Notes under the pieces: model-generated | Database searches by the model: none | Seen by the model: only the letters and a program-made list of their open reading frames with translations | What the model was told of the DNA's origin: nothing | Shown here: in pieces, positions 16,738-25,626 of the stretch | Layout: every line of letters starts with the position of its first letter | How positions within the stretch are numbered: the first letter of the stretch is position 1 | Made by a program: the position numbers and the translations under genes | From: Bradyrhizobium acaciae | GTDB taxonomy: Bacteria > Pseudomonadota > Alphaproteobacteria > Rhizobiales > Xanthobacteraceae | NCBI RefSeq assembly: GCF_020889785.1 | Contig: NZ_JACMYK010000079.1 | Span: forward strand, 1 to 32,409 | Length of the DNA: 32,409 bases | Direction: 5' to 3'

Positions 16738-17634
16738 TCAGGTCTTGCGCGCCGGCGCCGTCAGGATAATCCCCTCATCGATCAGCGCGCGGCAGATGTT
16801 CTTCAGCACCGCCATCGCTTCGCGCGTTGCCCGGCTGACCGGCCGGCCGCGCGGCAGCGCCAGCACGCGCTCGGCGCGCATCCACGGTAACAGTGCCGCC
16901 GATAGCGCACCCGCGGCCACCTCCTGGTGAATGCCGGAGAAGGGCAGCAAGGCATAGCCGAGGCCTGATGCCACCATGCGCTTCATCGGGGTGCTGTTGT
17001 CGACCCGCACCGCACAGAGCATCGTCGACGGGAACGGGTTGCGGCTGAGCGGAGCCACCGCGGATGGCAGGGCGTCGAACTCCTTGCGGGTCAGCCTGCC
17101 GCGCTTCAGCCGCGGATCACGCGCCGGTCCGATCAGGAACACCTGTTCGACCATGAGCAGTTCATAGTCGAGGTGATCGTTGGGAGGCGGCGTCGTCACG
17201 ATCGCCAGATCGAGCTCACCTCGCAGCAGGCGTTCCGATGCGTTCTCCGTCAGGCCCTCGTTCAACTCGAGCCGCACGCGTGGAAACTGCTTCACGAATG
17301 TCTGGGCAAGCGGCGGATAGAGGATGTCGCCGAGGCTCGGCGGCGCGCCGATCCGCACCGTGCCGCTCGGCTCGCGATTTTCCGTGCGCACCTCGGCCTT
17401 GATGTCGTCGACGGTCCCTAGCAGCCAGCGTCCTCGCGCGAGCAGCACCTTGCCGGATTCCGTGACGGAGACGCCGCGTGCGCCGCGCTCGAGCAGGGCG
17501 CCGCCCAGTTCGGCTTCGAGCTCCTTGACGTGACGGCTGAGCGCCGACTGGGCAACGTTCAATGTGCTCGCGGCGGCGGCAAAGCCGCCACGCTCGGCGA
17601 CGGCAACGAAATAACGGATCTGCCGCAGGTCCAT
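16738..17634 (-). CDS. LysR-family transcriptional regulator
   Basis: 298 residues, standard LysR length. The N-terminal helix-turn-helix is MDLRQIRYFVAVAERGGFAAAASTLNVAQSALSRHVKELE. The effector domain begins near residue 90 (GTVRIGAPPSLGDILYPPLAQTF). It is transcribed away from the FAD monooxygenase gene across a 115-nt gap that contains a perfect T-N11-A inverted repeat. It probably activates that operon with an aromatic acid or pathway intermediate as inducer. It also sits between two catabolic operons, so it could influence the dioxygenase promoter about 60 nt beyond its stop, but that promoter has its own operator. Confidence 0.92.
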   Translation of the reverse strand: MDLRQIRYFVAVAERGGFAAAASTLNVAQSALSRHVKELEAELGGALLERGARGVSVTESGKVLLARGRWLLGTVDDIKAEVRTENREPSGTVRIGAPPSLGDILYPPLAQTFVKQFPRVRLELNEGLTENASERLLRGELDLAIVTTPPPNDHLDYELLMVEQVFLIGPARDPRLKRGRLTRKEFDALPSAVAPLSRNPFPSTMLCAVRVDNSTPMKRMVASGLGYALLPFSGIHQEVAAGALSAALLPWMRAERVLALPRGRPVSRATREAMAVLKNICRALIDEGIILTAPARKT

Positions 17635-17649
17635 GATGGTCGCTCCATC

Positions 17650-17670
17650 TCCATCTCAGATTGAGATGGA
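17650..17670. promoter_or_regulatory. LysR-type operator in the divergent intergenic region
   Basis: A perfect 9-bp inverted repeat, TCCATCTCA then GAT then TGAGATGGA, contains the T-N11-A core expected for LysR proteins. It lies 16 nt before the lysR start and 80 nt before the monooxygenase start. A further half-site TGAGAT lies at 17693-17698 and could be the lower-affinity activation site. Confidence 0.65.
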
Positions 17671-17749
17671 TACCATATCAAACATGTTCTTGTGAGATAG
17701 CAAAAAGAGCGCAGTCTCCGCTCAACGATCAAACCGAGGAGACACCAGC

Positions 17750-19369
17750 ATGGGCATCGCCATCGACGAGGCACGCCAGACGTCCGTATTCATCGCAGGC
17801 GGTGGGCCGGTCGGCCTTGCGATGTCGCTGCTGCTCGACCGCTTCGGCATCGACTGCGTGGTGGTCGAGAAGAGCGCGACGACGACGGATCATCCCAAGT
17901 CGCGCGGTTGCTGGGTCCGCACCATGGAGATCTTCCGGCAGTGGGGGATCGAGCAGGCGATCCGCGACCGTGGCCTGCAGGACAACTCCGACATGTTCGT
18001 GTTCCTCGACAGCATCGCTGGACACGAGTTCGGCCGCACCCGTCCCGAACCGAATGTCGGCCATACGCCGGCCTGGAAGAGCCTGGTCGCCCAGGACGCC
18101 GTCGAGGAGGAAATCCTGCGGGTGGTCGAGAAATCAAAACACGCCACGGTCCTGTTCAACACGTCGTGCGAGTCGTTCGAGGAGACCAACAGCGGCGTCA
18201 ATGTCACGACACGTTGCGAAAAGACCGGCGAGGTGACGCAGTGGACGGCGACTTACCTGATCGCCGCCGATGGCGCGGGCAGCCAGACGCGGCGCAGCGC
18301 CGGGATCGAGATGGTCGGTCCGTCGACACTGGCGGTGATGTCGAATGAGTATTGGCGCGCCGACCTGTCGCGGCTGCCGATCGCACGCGAGGCCGCCGGC
18401 TTCATCATCGTCCCGGACAGACCCGATCTGCCGCGCGCCGGCATCCTGAACACCAACGGCAGGGATCGCTGGCTGACGGTGACGCAGATCGGCCTGACCA
18501 AGGACGATCGCGAGCGGCCGTGGACCGACCAGGAGTTCATCGAGATCGCACGCGGCCATGCCGGCATTCCGGACCTCGACGTCACGCTTCTGAACCGTTC
18601 GATCTGGCGCGTCAGCATGCAGGTCGCCGAGACCTTTCGAAAGGGCCGGGTGTTTCTGGTCGGCGATTGCGCGCACCGCTTTCCGCCCACCGGCGGCTTC
18701 GGCCTGAACTCCGGCGTTCAGGATGCGCATAATCTCGCCTGGAAGCTTGCCTTCGTGCTGAAGGGCCTCGCGGACGAGAAGCTGCTTGACAGCTATTCCA
18801 GCGAACGCCGCCCGATCGCGCAGTCCAATGCCAATTTCAGTTACGGGAACAGGCTGCGCTTCGGGCTGACCGACGACGCCGTGCGATCGCGAGATCCGGA
18901 CCGGATCAAGTTCTGGATCAACGACATGGACAATCATCTGCACAGCATCGGCCAGAACCTCGGGCACAATTACGAGGAGGGTGCGGTGATCCCCGACGGC
19001 ACCGTCGCGAAGGCGTTGAACTCCCGTTACTACACGCCGACCGACCGTCCCGGCGCGCGCTTTCCGCATATGTGGCTCGAGCCTTCGCGCAAGAAATCCA
19101 CGCTCGATTGGTTCGATAAGGAGTTCACCGTCGTCACCGGCCCGCTCGGCGGAGAGTGGCTGGAGGCAGGCAAGCAGGTATCGGCGAAAACCCGCCTGCC
19201 GCTGTCGCTCAAGCAATTGCCGTCGGCCGATCCGGCGGACGGCTTCCAGCTCGGCATGCGCGGCGCCGTGCTGGTGCGCCCCGATGGGCATGTGGCTTGG
19301 CGGATGCCGTGGCTGCCGTCGGACCCGGCGAAGGAATTGGCCGGCGCGCTTTCAACGCTGCTGCATTAG
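17750..19369 (+). CDS. FAD-dependent aromatic monooxygenase (PheA/TfdB/MhpA-like)
   Basis: 539 residues of the class A flavoprotein hydroxylase family. The FAD-binding GGGPVG lies at 17-22 in VFIAGGGPVGLAMSLLL. The DG motif is in AADGAGSQTRR (D174-G175) and the GD motif in VFLVGDCAHRFPPTGGFGLN (G305-D306). The C-terminal thioredoxin-like part of the PheA/TfdB type is present in reduced form. These enzymes hydroxylate phenolic or aryl-acid substrates using NAD(P)H and O2. GAGGAGA precedes the ATG. It is first in an operon with an alpha/beta hydrolase, an MFS permease and an M24 hydrolase, and is divergent from lysR. Confidence 0.9.
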   Translation: MGIAIDEARQTSVFIAGGGPVGLAMSLLLDRFGIDCVVVEKSATTTDHPKSRGCWVRTMEIFRQWGIEQAIRDRGLQDNSDMFVFLDSIAGHEFGRTRPEPNVGHTPAWKSLVAQDAVEEEILRVVEKSKHATVLFNTSCESFEETNSGVNVTTRCEKTGEVTQWTATYLIAADGAGSQTRRSAGIEMVGPSTLAVMSNEYWRADLSRLPIAREAAGFIIVPDRPDLPRAGILNTNGRDRWLTVTQIGLTKDDRERPWTDQEFIEIARGHAGIPDLDVTLLNRSIWRVSMQVAETFRKGRVFLVGDCAHRFPPTGGFGLNSGVQDAHNLAWKLAFVLKGLADEKLLDSYSSERRPIAQSNANFSYGNRLRFGLTDDAVRSRDPDRIKFWINDMDNHLHSIGQNLGHNYEEGAVIPDGTVAKALNSRYYTPTDRPGARFPHMWLEPSRKKSTLDWFDKEFTVVTGPLGGEWLEAGKQVSAKTRLPLSLKQLPSADPADGFQLGMRGAVLVRPDGHVAWRMPWLPSDPAKELAGALSTLLH

Positions 19370-19382
19370 CGGGAGGCGCCCA

Positions 19383-20174
19383 ATGCAATCGTTCGAATCC
19401 AGCGGCGTCGTCACGGCGTTCGAGAAAACCGGGCATGGCGCACCGATCGTGCTGCTGCATGGCGGTGAGGCCGATCATTCGATGTTCGACGGCCTTGCGC
19501 CCGCATTGGCGGCTGATTTCACCGTGATCGCTTACGATCAGCGCGATTCCGGCGGCACCAGAAATCCGCCGTCATCCTATTCGCTGGCCGATCTGGCAGA
19601 TGATGCCGCCGCTTTGATCGGAGGGCTCGGCTACGATCGTGCCCATGTTTTCGGAACCTCTCTGGGGGGGCAGATCGCGCAGGTGCTGGCGGCCCGCCAT
19701 CCCGACAGGATCGACCGCCTGATCCTGAGCAGCACCTGGAAGGTCAACAGAAGCCCGCTGGACGTCAATGCGGATGTCTTCCGCACGCTCGCTTCCTACC
19801 GCGCGGACACCATCGCCAACGCACCGAAGATTGCGGAGTTCTTCTTTCCGCCGGATTACCTGCGCGTGCGGCCCGAACTGATCGAGATCTTCCGTGGCTC
19901 CAGCCGCGACGAGGGCCAGAAGGCGCGACGTGGCGCCTTGCTCGCGCAGCCCGTCGCCGCCGATCTCGCAGGCTTCGATCGCCCGACGCTGCTGCTGGTA
20001 GGCGGCGACGACCGGCTGATCCCGAATGCGGAGACATTCGCGCTCGCCCGCGATCTCACGAACGTCGAGATGAAGACCATCGCGGGTGTCGGCCATGTCG
20101 CGTCGATCCAGGCGCCCGAGCGGGTAGCCGAGGCGGTGACGGCATTTCTGAGTTCAAAAAAGAAGGCGGCTTGA
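19383..20174 (+). CDS. Alpha/beta hydrolase
   Basis: 263 residues with a full catalytic set: HGGEADHSMF oxyanion loop, nucleophile in GTSLGG, acid Asp in GGDDRLIPNA and His in GVGHVASIQAPE. The protein resembles meta-cleavage-product hydrolases and 3-oxoadipate enol-lactonases, which fits a ring-degradation operon. The ATG at 19383 follows GGGAGG with 7-nt spacing; the earlier frame from 19284 is the shadow of the monooxygenase end. No signal peptide is seen, so it is cytoplasmic. Confidence 0.9.
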   Translation: MQSFESSGVVTAFEKTGHGAPIVLLHGGEADHSMFDGLAPALAADFTVIAYDQRDSGGTRNPPSSYSLADLADDAAALIGGLGYDRAHVFGTSLGGQIAQVLAARHPDRIDRLILSSTWKVNRSPLDVNADVFRTLASYRADTIANAPKIAEFFFPPDYLRVRPELIEIFRGSSRDEGQKARRGALLAQPVAADLAGFDRPTLLLVGGDDRLIPNAETFALARDLTNVEMKTIAGVGHVASIQAPERVAEAVTAFLSSKKKAA

Positions 20175-20193
20175 CAACAACAGGGGGGAGACC

Positions 20194-21600
20194 ATGCCTG
20201 AGCAGGCGAATGCGGTGCCGTTCGACGAAGCGCCGGTGACGACGCGCTATTGGCTATCGATCATCATCTTCGCCGTCAGCGGCGTGGTCGATTTCTTCGA
20301 TTTCTTTGTGGTCGGATTTCTGGTCTCGGTGCTGGCGCCGAAGTGGCACCTGACGTTCGGGCAAACATCGATCATGCTGATGAGTGCCGGCATCGGGGCA
20401 ATGCTGGGCGCATTCGTTGCGGGGGTCCTTGCAGATCGTCTGGGGCGCAAGCCGTTGGCGGTTGCGGGCGTCCTGCTTTGCGGCCTGACCTCGGGCGCGA
20501 TCGCGTTCATTCCGGAAGATGGCTGGGTTGCGTTTGCGGTTCTGCGCTTCTTTGTGGGCTTCGGCCTTGCCGCGGGCGCCGCAGCGGCAGTTCCTGCCAT
20601 CGTCGAATTCGCACCAACCCGTCATCGCACGCTGGTCACGAGCCTCGTGGTCGTTCCGGTCGCCTTTGGTGTGCTTTCGGCATCGGTCACGGCGAGCTTC
20701 CTGCTGCCGCTGGTCGGCTGGCGCGGACTGGCCGCGGTCGGGTTTCTGCCGATCATCCTCGGCGTTCTGACCATGATCATCATGCCGGAATCGCCGCGCT
20801 GGCTCATCAGCAGGGGCCGCGTGCGCGAGGCGCAGGCGAGCATCCGGAAACTCTACCGGGTCGGCGGCGACGAGTTCACCTTGCCCACGCCGCCGCCGGC
20901 GAACACGGCGACGTTTGCCGATCTCTTTGCCGAGCAGCGGCGCTTCTGGCTGACGGTTCTGATCTGGTTCGGCGCCAGCACGGCAAACTACGGTGTGTTC
21001 CTGTGGGGACCGACCATCGTGGCGCTGCTGCTTGGCGTCGCGCCGCAGGAGGCGGCGAAGATGTTCATTTACGTCAGCCTCGCTGGGGTCCTTGGGCGGA
21101 CCGGGTTTGCGTTCCTCGCGAATCGGATCGGCCGCAGGCCCTGCGGCCAGTTGATGGGCTATGGCACCGCGGTTTCGCTGGCGCTGGCTGCCTACTTCCA
21201 CAACGACTTTGCCGGCTCGGTGCCGCTGTTCCTGGTCTTCCTGATCGTCGGCGCCGTGTTCTTCGACGGCGGATTCTCGAACATCGGTCCCTATCCCGCC
21301 GAGATCTTTCCGGTTCAGCTGTCGGGACGCGCGGTCGGCCTCGCCCAGCTCTCGAACGGGGTCGGCAAGATCGTGGGTCCCCTGTGCCTCGCTTTGATCG
21401 CCGGTGCCGACAATCTCGTGCATCCAAGCGCGACCGCCGCGGCGGTGATGCCGGCGTTCTGCTTTCTTGCCGCTGCAGGCCTGCTGATCGGGCTCGCCTT
21501 TACGTTCCTCGGCGTCGAGCCGCACGGAAGCCCGGTGGCTCTGTTCGGCGAGAATGCAGGCGCCGCACCAAAATCGTTGGCCGCGAAAACGGCAACCTGA
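20194..21600 (+). CDS. MFS transporter, aromatic acid / metabolite:H+ symporter type
   Basis: 468 residues with about twelve membrane segments. DFFDFFVVGF in the first helix and the ADRLGRKP loop motif between helices 2 and 3 match the AAHS/metabolite:H+ symporter group. The PESPRWLISRGR motif before the central loop also fits, as does ANRIGRRPCG in the second half. Members import aromatic and other organic acids. A GGGGGGAGA ribosome site precedes the ATG. It is most likely the permease for the compound attacked by the monooxygenase upstream. Confidence 0.9.
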   Translation: MPEQANAVPFDEAPVTTRYWLSIIIFAVSGVVDFFDFFVVGFLVSVLAPKWHLTFGQTSIMLMSAGIGAMLGAFVAGVLADRLGRKPLAVAGVLLCGLTSGAIAFIPEDGWVAFAVLRFFVGFGLAAGAAAAVPAIVEFAPTRHRTLVTSLVVVPVAFGVLSASVTASFLLPLVGWRGLAAVGFLPIILGVLTMIIMPESPRWLISRGRVREAQASIRKLYRVGGDEFTLPTPPPANTATFADLFAEQRRFWLTVLIWFGASTANYGVFLWGPTIVALLLGVAPQEAAKMFIYVSLAGVLGRTGFAFLANRIGRRPCGQLMGYGTAVSLALAAYFHNDFAGSVPLFLVFLIVGAVFFDGGFSNIGPYPAEIFPVQLSGRAVGLAQLSNGVGKIVGPLCLALIAGADNLVHPSATAAAVMPAFCFLAAAGLLIGLAFTFLGVEPHGSPVALFGENAGAAPKSLAAKTAT

Positions 21601-21619
21601 GACGACGGAAGGTCAACCC

Positions 21620-22810
21620 ATGGACAATGCACTCGACACGATCGCGACGGCGGCACCGTTCGACACCGAAAAGCTCGATCGGCTGATGGATGAGGCGGGG
21701 CTCGACATCCTGATCGTCACCTCGCGCCACAACACGCAGTACCTGCTTGGTGGGTATCGCTTCTTCTTTTTCGACGTCATGGAGGCGATCGGCACCAGCC
21801 GCTATCTGCCGGTGTTCGTCTATCAGAAAGGACATCCGGAACATTCCGCCTACATCGGCAACCGCATGGAAAAATTCGAGCAAGAGCTCGGACGGATATG
21901 GACACCGACCGTCAAGGCGGGAGCGTGGGGAACGACCGATGCGATCGGGCTTGCGATCGATCATGTGAGGAAGCTGGGCGGCGCGGCCAAGCGCGTCGGC
22001 ATCGAGGCAGGCTTCCTGCCCGCCGATGCCAGGGATCATCTGTTCGCCGGGTTCAACAATGTCGAGTTCCGCGAAGCTCATTTCACGCTCGAGCGCCTAC
22101 GTGCGGTAAAGTCTCCCGTCGAACTCGACCTCATCCGGGAAGCGTCCGAACGGGTCGTCGATGCGATGATGGCGACGTTCAAGGCCTGCGCGCCGGGGAT
22201 GACCAAGAACGATGTCGTCGCTCGTCTGCGCCGCGAGGAGCAGGAACGCGATCTGGTCTTCGAATATTGCCTGATTGCCGCAGGCAAGAGCCATAACCGG
22301 GCGCCGTCGAACCAGCTTCTCGGAGAGGGCGACGTGATCTCGATCGATTCCGGAGGAAACTATCGGGGCTATATCGGCGACCTCAGCCGCATGGGCATCT
22401 TGGGTGAGCCCGACAGCGAGCTGCGCGCGTTGCTTCAGGAGATCGAGGACGTCCAGCAGGTGGCCCGGCGCGCGATCCGGCCGGGCGCCTTGGGTGGCGA
22501 CATCATTGCCGCAGGCGAGGCTGCAGTGAAAACGTCTCCGCATCGCGCCGTGCTCGACTTCACCGCGCACGGAATCGGGCTTGTCAGTCATGAAGCGCCG
22601 CGCCTGACCGCGACCGGCCCGGTGCCTTACGCGCCGTATGATGCGGATCGGCCGCTCGAATGTGGAATGGTGATCTCGATCGAAACGGCGCTGCTGCATG
22701 CGGCGCGCGGCTACATCAAGCTGGAGGACACGCTGATCGTTTCCGAAGCGGGCTGGGAAGCGCCCGGAGACCACGGTCGGCAATGGAATTCGTCGCGTCT
22801 CACTGCGTGA
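21620..22810 (+). CDS. M24-family metallohydrolase (Xaa-Pro peptidase/creatinase-like)
   Basis: 396 residues. An N-terminal creatinase-type domain (ILIVTSRHNTQYLLGGYRFF) is followed by a pita-bread catalytic domain. All five metal ligands are visible: D243 and D254 (DSGGNYRGYIGD), H317 (TAHGIG), E355 (SIETAL) and E369 (KLEDTL). The family splits C-N bonds in dipeptides or in small amidino compounds such as creatine. In this operon it may cleave an amide-linked substrate or product; that is inference. GGAAGG lies 8 nt before the ATG at 21620; the frame upstream to 21554 is the shadow of the transporter end. Confidence 0.88.
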   Translation: MDNALDTIATAAPFDTEKLDRLMDEAGLDILIVTSRHNTQYLLGGYRFFFFDVMEAIGTSRYLPVFVYQKGHPEHSAYIGNRMEKFEQELGRIWTPTVKAGAWGTTDAIGLAIDHVRKLGGAAKRVGIEAGFLPADARDHLFAGFNNVEFREAHFTLERLRAVKSPVELDLIREASERVVDAMMATFKACAPGMTKNDVVARLRREEQERDLVFEYCLIAAGKSHNRAPSNQLLGEGDVISIDSGGNYRGYIGDLSRMGILGEPDSELRALLQEIEDVQQVARRAIRPGALGGDIIAAGEAAVKTSPHRAVLDFTAHGIGLVSHEAPRLTATGPVPYAPYDADRPLECGMVISIETALLHAARGYIKLEDTLIVSEAGWEAPGDHGRQWNSSRLTA

Positions 22811-23163
22811 GGTGGTCGGCGTCAGGCGCGCCATTTTCGGCTGGGTCGCCGATTCAGCCCACGCGACAAATTCTGAATATTAGAAATGTACCCCTGAGTT
22901 GCCCGACATGTCAAGTCGCCCGGTCGGCGTCGGCTGCCGTCGGCACCTTTGCATGGGGTTGTTTTCGATATTTTGGCGGCTCCCCCTGCTGCGCTCGACC
23001 GGGCGATTGATCCGGCGGTCTTTGCTTCACGCCAGCCTCCGGTCATGCGATGCTCCGGGCCGGATGCAGCGGCCGGCTCCGTGCCGTCTGCTCGCCGGGT
23101 CGGCGCCGACGATGGGCAGGTGCAACCGATATGGATTGCCTCCCCATCGACAAAAGCGACCCG
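22811..23163. other. 353-nt gap before the threonine deaminase gene
   Basis: No gene is supported here. A hairpin after the M24 stop is listed separately. An in-frame ATG at 23131 could extend the deaminase by 11 residues. I saw no leader peptide rich in branched-chain amino acids and no riboswitch that I can recognise. Confidence 0.5.
22839..22859 (+). terminator. Hairpin after the M24 gene
   Basis: An 8-bp stem (GGCTGGGT with ATTCAGCC, two of the pairs G-T) encloses a 5-nt loop, 28 nt after the stop codon. There is no T-run behind it, so its role as terminator is uncertain. Confidence 0.35.
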
Positions 23164-24711
23164 ATGACCGCTGCCGCCGACGCGCTCCGCGACTACGCCC
23201 AAAGCATCCTGACCGCCCGTGTCTACGACGTGGCCGTCGAGACCCCGCTCGATCCGATGCCGCGGCTCTCGGAACGCTTGTCGCGCAGCGTGTTGCTGAA
23301 GCGGGAAGACTTCCAGCCGATCTTCTCGTTCAAGCTTCGTGGTGCCTACAACAAGATCGTCAGGCTGCCGGATGCGCAGCGAAGGTCGGGCGTGATCTGC
23401 GCGTCGGCGGGCAACCACGCGCAGGGGGTGGCGCTGTCGGCGCGCAAGCTCGGTATTCCCGCGACCATCGTGATGCCGCGGACGACGCCCGCCATCAAGG
23501 TCGAGGCGGTCCGGCGTCTCGGCGGCGACGTCGTGCTGCATGGCGACACCTTCGATGACGCACAAACCAAGGCCAGGGAGATCGAGGTCGCGCGCGGACT
23601 GACCTTCGTGCACCCGTTCGACGATCCCGACGTGATTGCCGGCCAGGGCACCGTGGGGATGGAAATCCTGCGCCAGCATCCCGATCCGATCGAGGCGATC
23701 TTCGTGCCGATCGGCGGTGGCGGGCTGGCGGCCGGCGTGGCCGCCTTCGTGAAATTCCTGAATCCCTCGATCAAGGTCATCGGTGTGGAGCCGGCAGACG
23801 CAGCGTCGATGGCGGCGGCGCTCGCCAAGGGCAACGTCGTCGCGCTGGATCAGGTCGGGCTGTTCGCCGACGGCGTCGCTGTCCGCAAGGTCGGAACCGA
23901 GACGTTCCGCCTCTGCCGCGACCTGCTCGACGAGGTCGTTACCGTGGACACCGATGCCATGTGCGCCGCCATCAAGGATATCTTCGACGATGTGCGATCG
24001 GTCGCCGAACCTTCCGGCGCATTGGCGCTCGCCGGCCTCAAGGCCTACGCCGAGCGCGGAGCGCTGAGCGACGGCAGCCTGATTGCCGTCAACAGCGGGG
24101 CCAATCTGAATTTCGACCGGCTGCGCACCATCGCCGACCGCGCAGAAGTCGGCGAGCATCGCGAGGCACTGCTCGCCGTGACCGTGCCGGAGCAGCCCGG
24201 CAGCTATCGGCACTTCATCCGCATTCTCGGCTCGCGGGCCATCACGGAATTCAACTACCGCTTCGCCGAGACCACCGCGCCGGCGCAGCTCTTCGTCGGC
24301 ATCGCGCTGAGCCGCGGCGAAGCCGAGAAGCGTGAAGTCATGGAGCTGCTTCGGCGCGAAGGCTATCCGATCCTGGATCTGAGCGAGAACGAGATGGCCA
24401 AGGACCATGTGCGCTACATGGTGGGTGGTCGCGCGCCGTTGCTCAAGGATGAAGTGATCTACCGCTTCGAGTTTCCGGAGCGTCCCGGCGCGTTGCTGAA
24501 ATTCCTCGAGAGCCTGGCGCCCGACTGGAACGTTTCGCTGTTCCACTACCGAAATCACGGTGCCGACTACGGGCGCATCCTGGCAGGTATCGAAATCAAG
24601 CCCCAGGAGCGCGCCCGGTTCGTTCAGGCGCTGGATGCACTTGGCTATCCCTACTGGAACGAGAGCGAAAATCCGGCCTATCGCCTGTTCCTCTCCGCCG
24701 AGAAGAGGTGA
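23164..24711 (+). CDS. ilvA: Biosynthetic threonine deaminase (threonine ammonia-lyase)
   Basis: 515 residues, nearly the length of the E. coli enzyme. It deaminates L-threonine to 2-oxobutanoate, the first step towards isoleucine. PLP-binding K57 lies in FSFKLRGAYNK, and the phosphate loop is PIGGGGLAAG. Two ACT-like regulatory modules fill the C-terminus (ALLAVTVPEQPGSYRHF... and YRFEFPERPGALLKF...), as in the feedback-inhibited biosynthetic form rather than the short catabolic form. The ATG at 23164 is preferred because the protein then begins, like known IlvA, about 20 residues before VYDVAVETPL; ATG 23131 is possible and neither has a strong ribosome site. It stands alone, not in an ilv operon. 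Confidence 0.9.
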   Translation: MTAAADALRDYAQSILTARVYDVAVETPLDPMPRLSERLSRSVLLKREDFQPIFSFKLRGAYNKIVRLPDAQRRSGVICASAGNHAQGVALSARKLGIPATIVMPRTTPAIKVEAVRRLGGDVVLHGDTFDDAQTKAREIEVARGLTFVHPFDDPDVIAGQGTVGMEILRQHPDPIEAIFVPIGGGGLAAGVAAFVKFLNPSIKVIGVEPADAASMAAALAKGNVVALDQVGLFADGVAVRKVGTETFRLCRDLLDEVVTVDTDAMCAAIKDIFDDVRSVAEPSGALALAGLKAYAERGALSDGSLIAVNSGANLNFDRLRTIADRAEVGEHREALLAVTVPEQPGSYRHFIRILGSRAITEFNYRFAETTAPAQLFVGIALSRGEAEKREVMELLRREGYPILDLSENEMAKDHVRYMVGGRAPLLKDEVIYRFEFPERPGALLKFLESLAPDWNVSLFHYRNHGADYGRILAGIEIKPQERARFVQALDALGYPYWNESENPAYRLFLSAEKR

Positions 24712-24719
24712 AGCGCGGA

Positions 24720-24743
24720 GCGGATCCCGGATCAGCGATCCGC
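24720..24743 (+). terminator. Hairpin after ilvA
   Basis: GCGGATC (24720-24726) pairs with GATCCGC (24737-24743) around a 10-nt loop, 8 nt after the ilvA stop. ATTCAATTG follows, so there is only a weak T-rich tail. Confidence 0.35.
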
Positions 24744-24891
24744 ATTCAATTGCCGGCGATAGTGTTCGGCGTCCCAGTCGGCAACGCGCGCTCATTCTCG
24801 GCCGTCAGATAGTTGATCCGTGCGGCCAGAGGCAACCGGCAGGTGACCAGTGCTGAAGAGGCAATCCGTGTTGAAGAGAAAGGCATTACGT

Positions 24892-25605
24892 ATGACCCGT
24901 GAGGAACGACAATTGCGCGAGGCGGTTATCGCCAAATGCCGATGGATGAATGCATCGGGGCTCAACCAGGGGACATCAGGCAACATTTCCGCCCGCTACA
25001 AGGACCGGATGCTGATCACGCCGTCGGCGACCCCCTACGATTCGATGAAGCCGGAGATGATCGCATCGATGCCGCTGGAGGGCGACTATGGCGCGTGGGA
25101 GGGGCCGCTGCAGCCGTCCACCGAATGGCGCTTCCATCTCGACATCACGCGCGCCCGGCCCGATGTCGGTGCCATCGTCCATACCCACTCGACCTATGCG
25201 ACGGTCCTGGCGATCGCGCGCAAGCCGATCCCGGCCTGCCACTATATGATGGCGGCGTTCGGCGGCGCGGATATCCGCTGCGCCGGCTACGCGCGCTACG
25301 GCACCAAGGAATTGTCCGATCACGCGATCGCCGCGCTGGAAGGCCGCAATGGCTGCCTGCTCGCCAACCACGGCATGATCGCGCTCGGCGCCAACCTCGA
25401 CAAGGCGATGTGGCTCGCGGTCGAGCTCGAGACCATCGCGAAGCAGTATTATCTCTCGCTCGCGCTCGATTCGCGCGTCATCCTGACCGACGACGAGATC
25501 GCCGACGCCGCGAAGGGGTTCTCCACCTATGGCCTGCAGGCGCCAAAGCCGAGCAAGGCCCGCGCGACGACAAAGGCGGCGCAGGTCCGAAAGTTTTTGC
25601 TATAG
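24892..25605 (+). CDS. Class II aldolase/adducin-family protein
   Basis: 237 residues of the FucA/AraD fold, which cleaves or isomerises small sugar phosphates. The substrate loop GTSGNISAR (27-35) is present. The catalytic Glu E78 lies in PSTEWRFH, and zinc ligands H97, H99 (HTHSTYAT) and H160 (ANHGMIALG) are all in place. It should be an active metal-dependent aldolase, of the L-fuculose-phosphate type or a relative; the substrate is not readable. AAAGG at 24879-24883 supports the ATG at 24892 over the GTG at 24850. The Lys/Ala-rich tail (PKPSKARATTKAAQVRKFLL) is an extension beyond the domain. Confidence 0.88.
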   Translation: MTREERQLREAVIAKCRWMNASGLNQGTSGNISARYKDRMLITPSATPYDSMKPEMIASMPLEGDYGAWEGPLQPSTEWRFHLDITRARPDVGAIVHTHSTYATVLAIARKPIPACHYMMAAFGGADIRCAGYARYGTKELSDHAIAALEGRNGCLLANHGMIALGANLDKAMWLAVELETIAKQYYLSLALDSRVILTDDEIADAAKGFSTYGLQAPKPSKARATTKAAQVRKFLL

Positions 25606-25606
25606 T
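25598..25606 (+). promoter_or_regulatory. Possible extended -10 promoter for the regulator gene
   Basis: The end of the aldolase gene reads TTTTTGCTATAGT, an extended -10 form (TG-C-TATAGT). No convincing -35 box is 17 nt upstream. A start near 25613 would place AAGGAG (25615-25620) almost at the 5' end of the message. Confidence 0.3.
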
Positions 25607-25626
25607 CGCCGGTGAAGGAGAGCCCG

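Noticed and set aside
18134..19291. 385-codon minus-strand frame opposite the FAD monooxygenase
   Set aside because: It is a mirror frame of a protein with intact FAD motifs and shows no family signature itself.
20250..21686. 478-codon plus-strand frame overlapping the MFS transporter
   Set aside because: It is out of frame with the transporter, has Arg/Gly-rich translation and no membrane segments, so it is a shadow frame.
22822..24795. 657-codon open frame on the minus strand opposite ilvA
   Set aside because: It is antisense to a complete threonine deaminase with all motifs. The translation is rich in Arg, Gly and His without any domain, as expected for a shadow frame in high-GC DNA.
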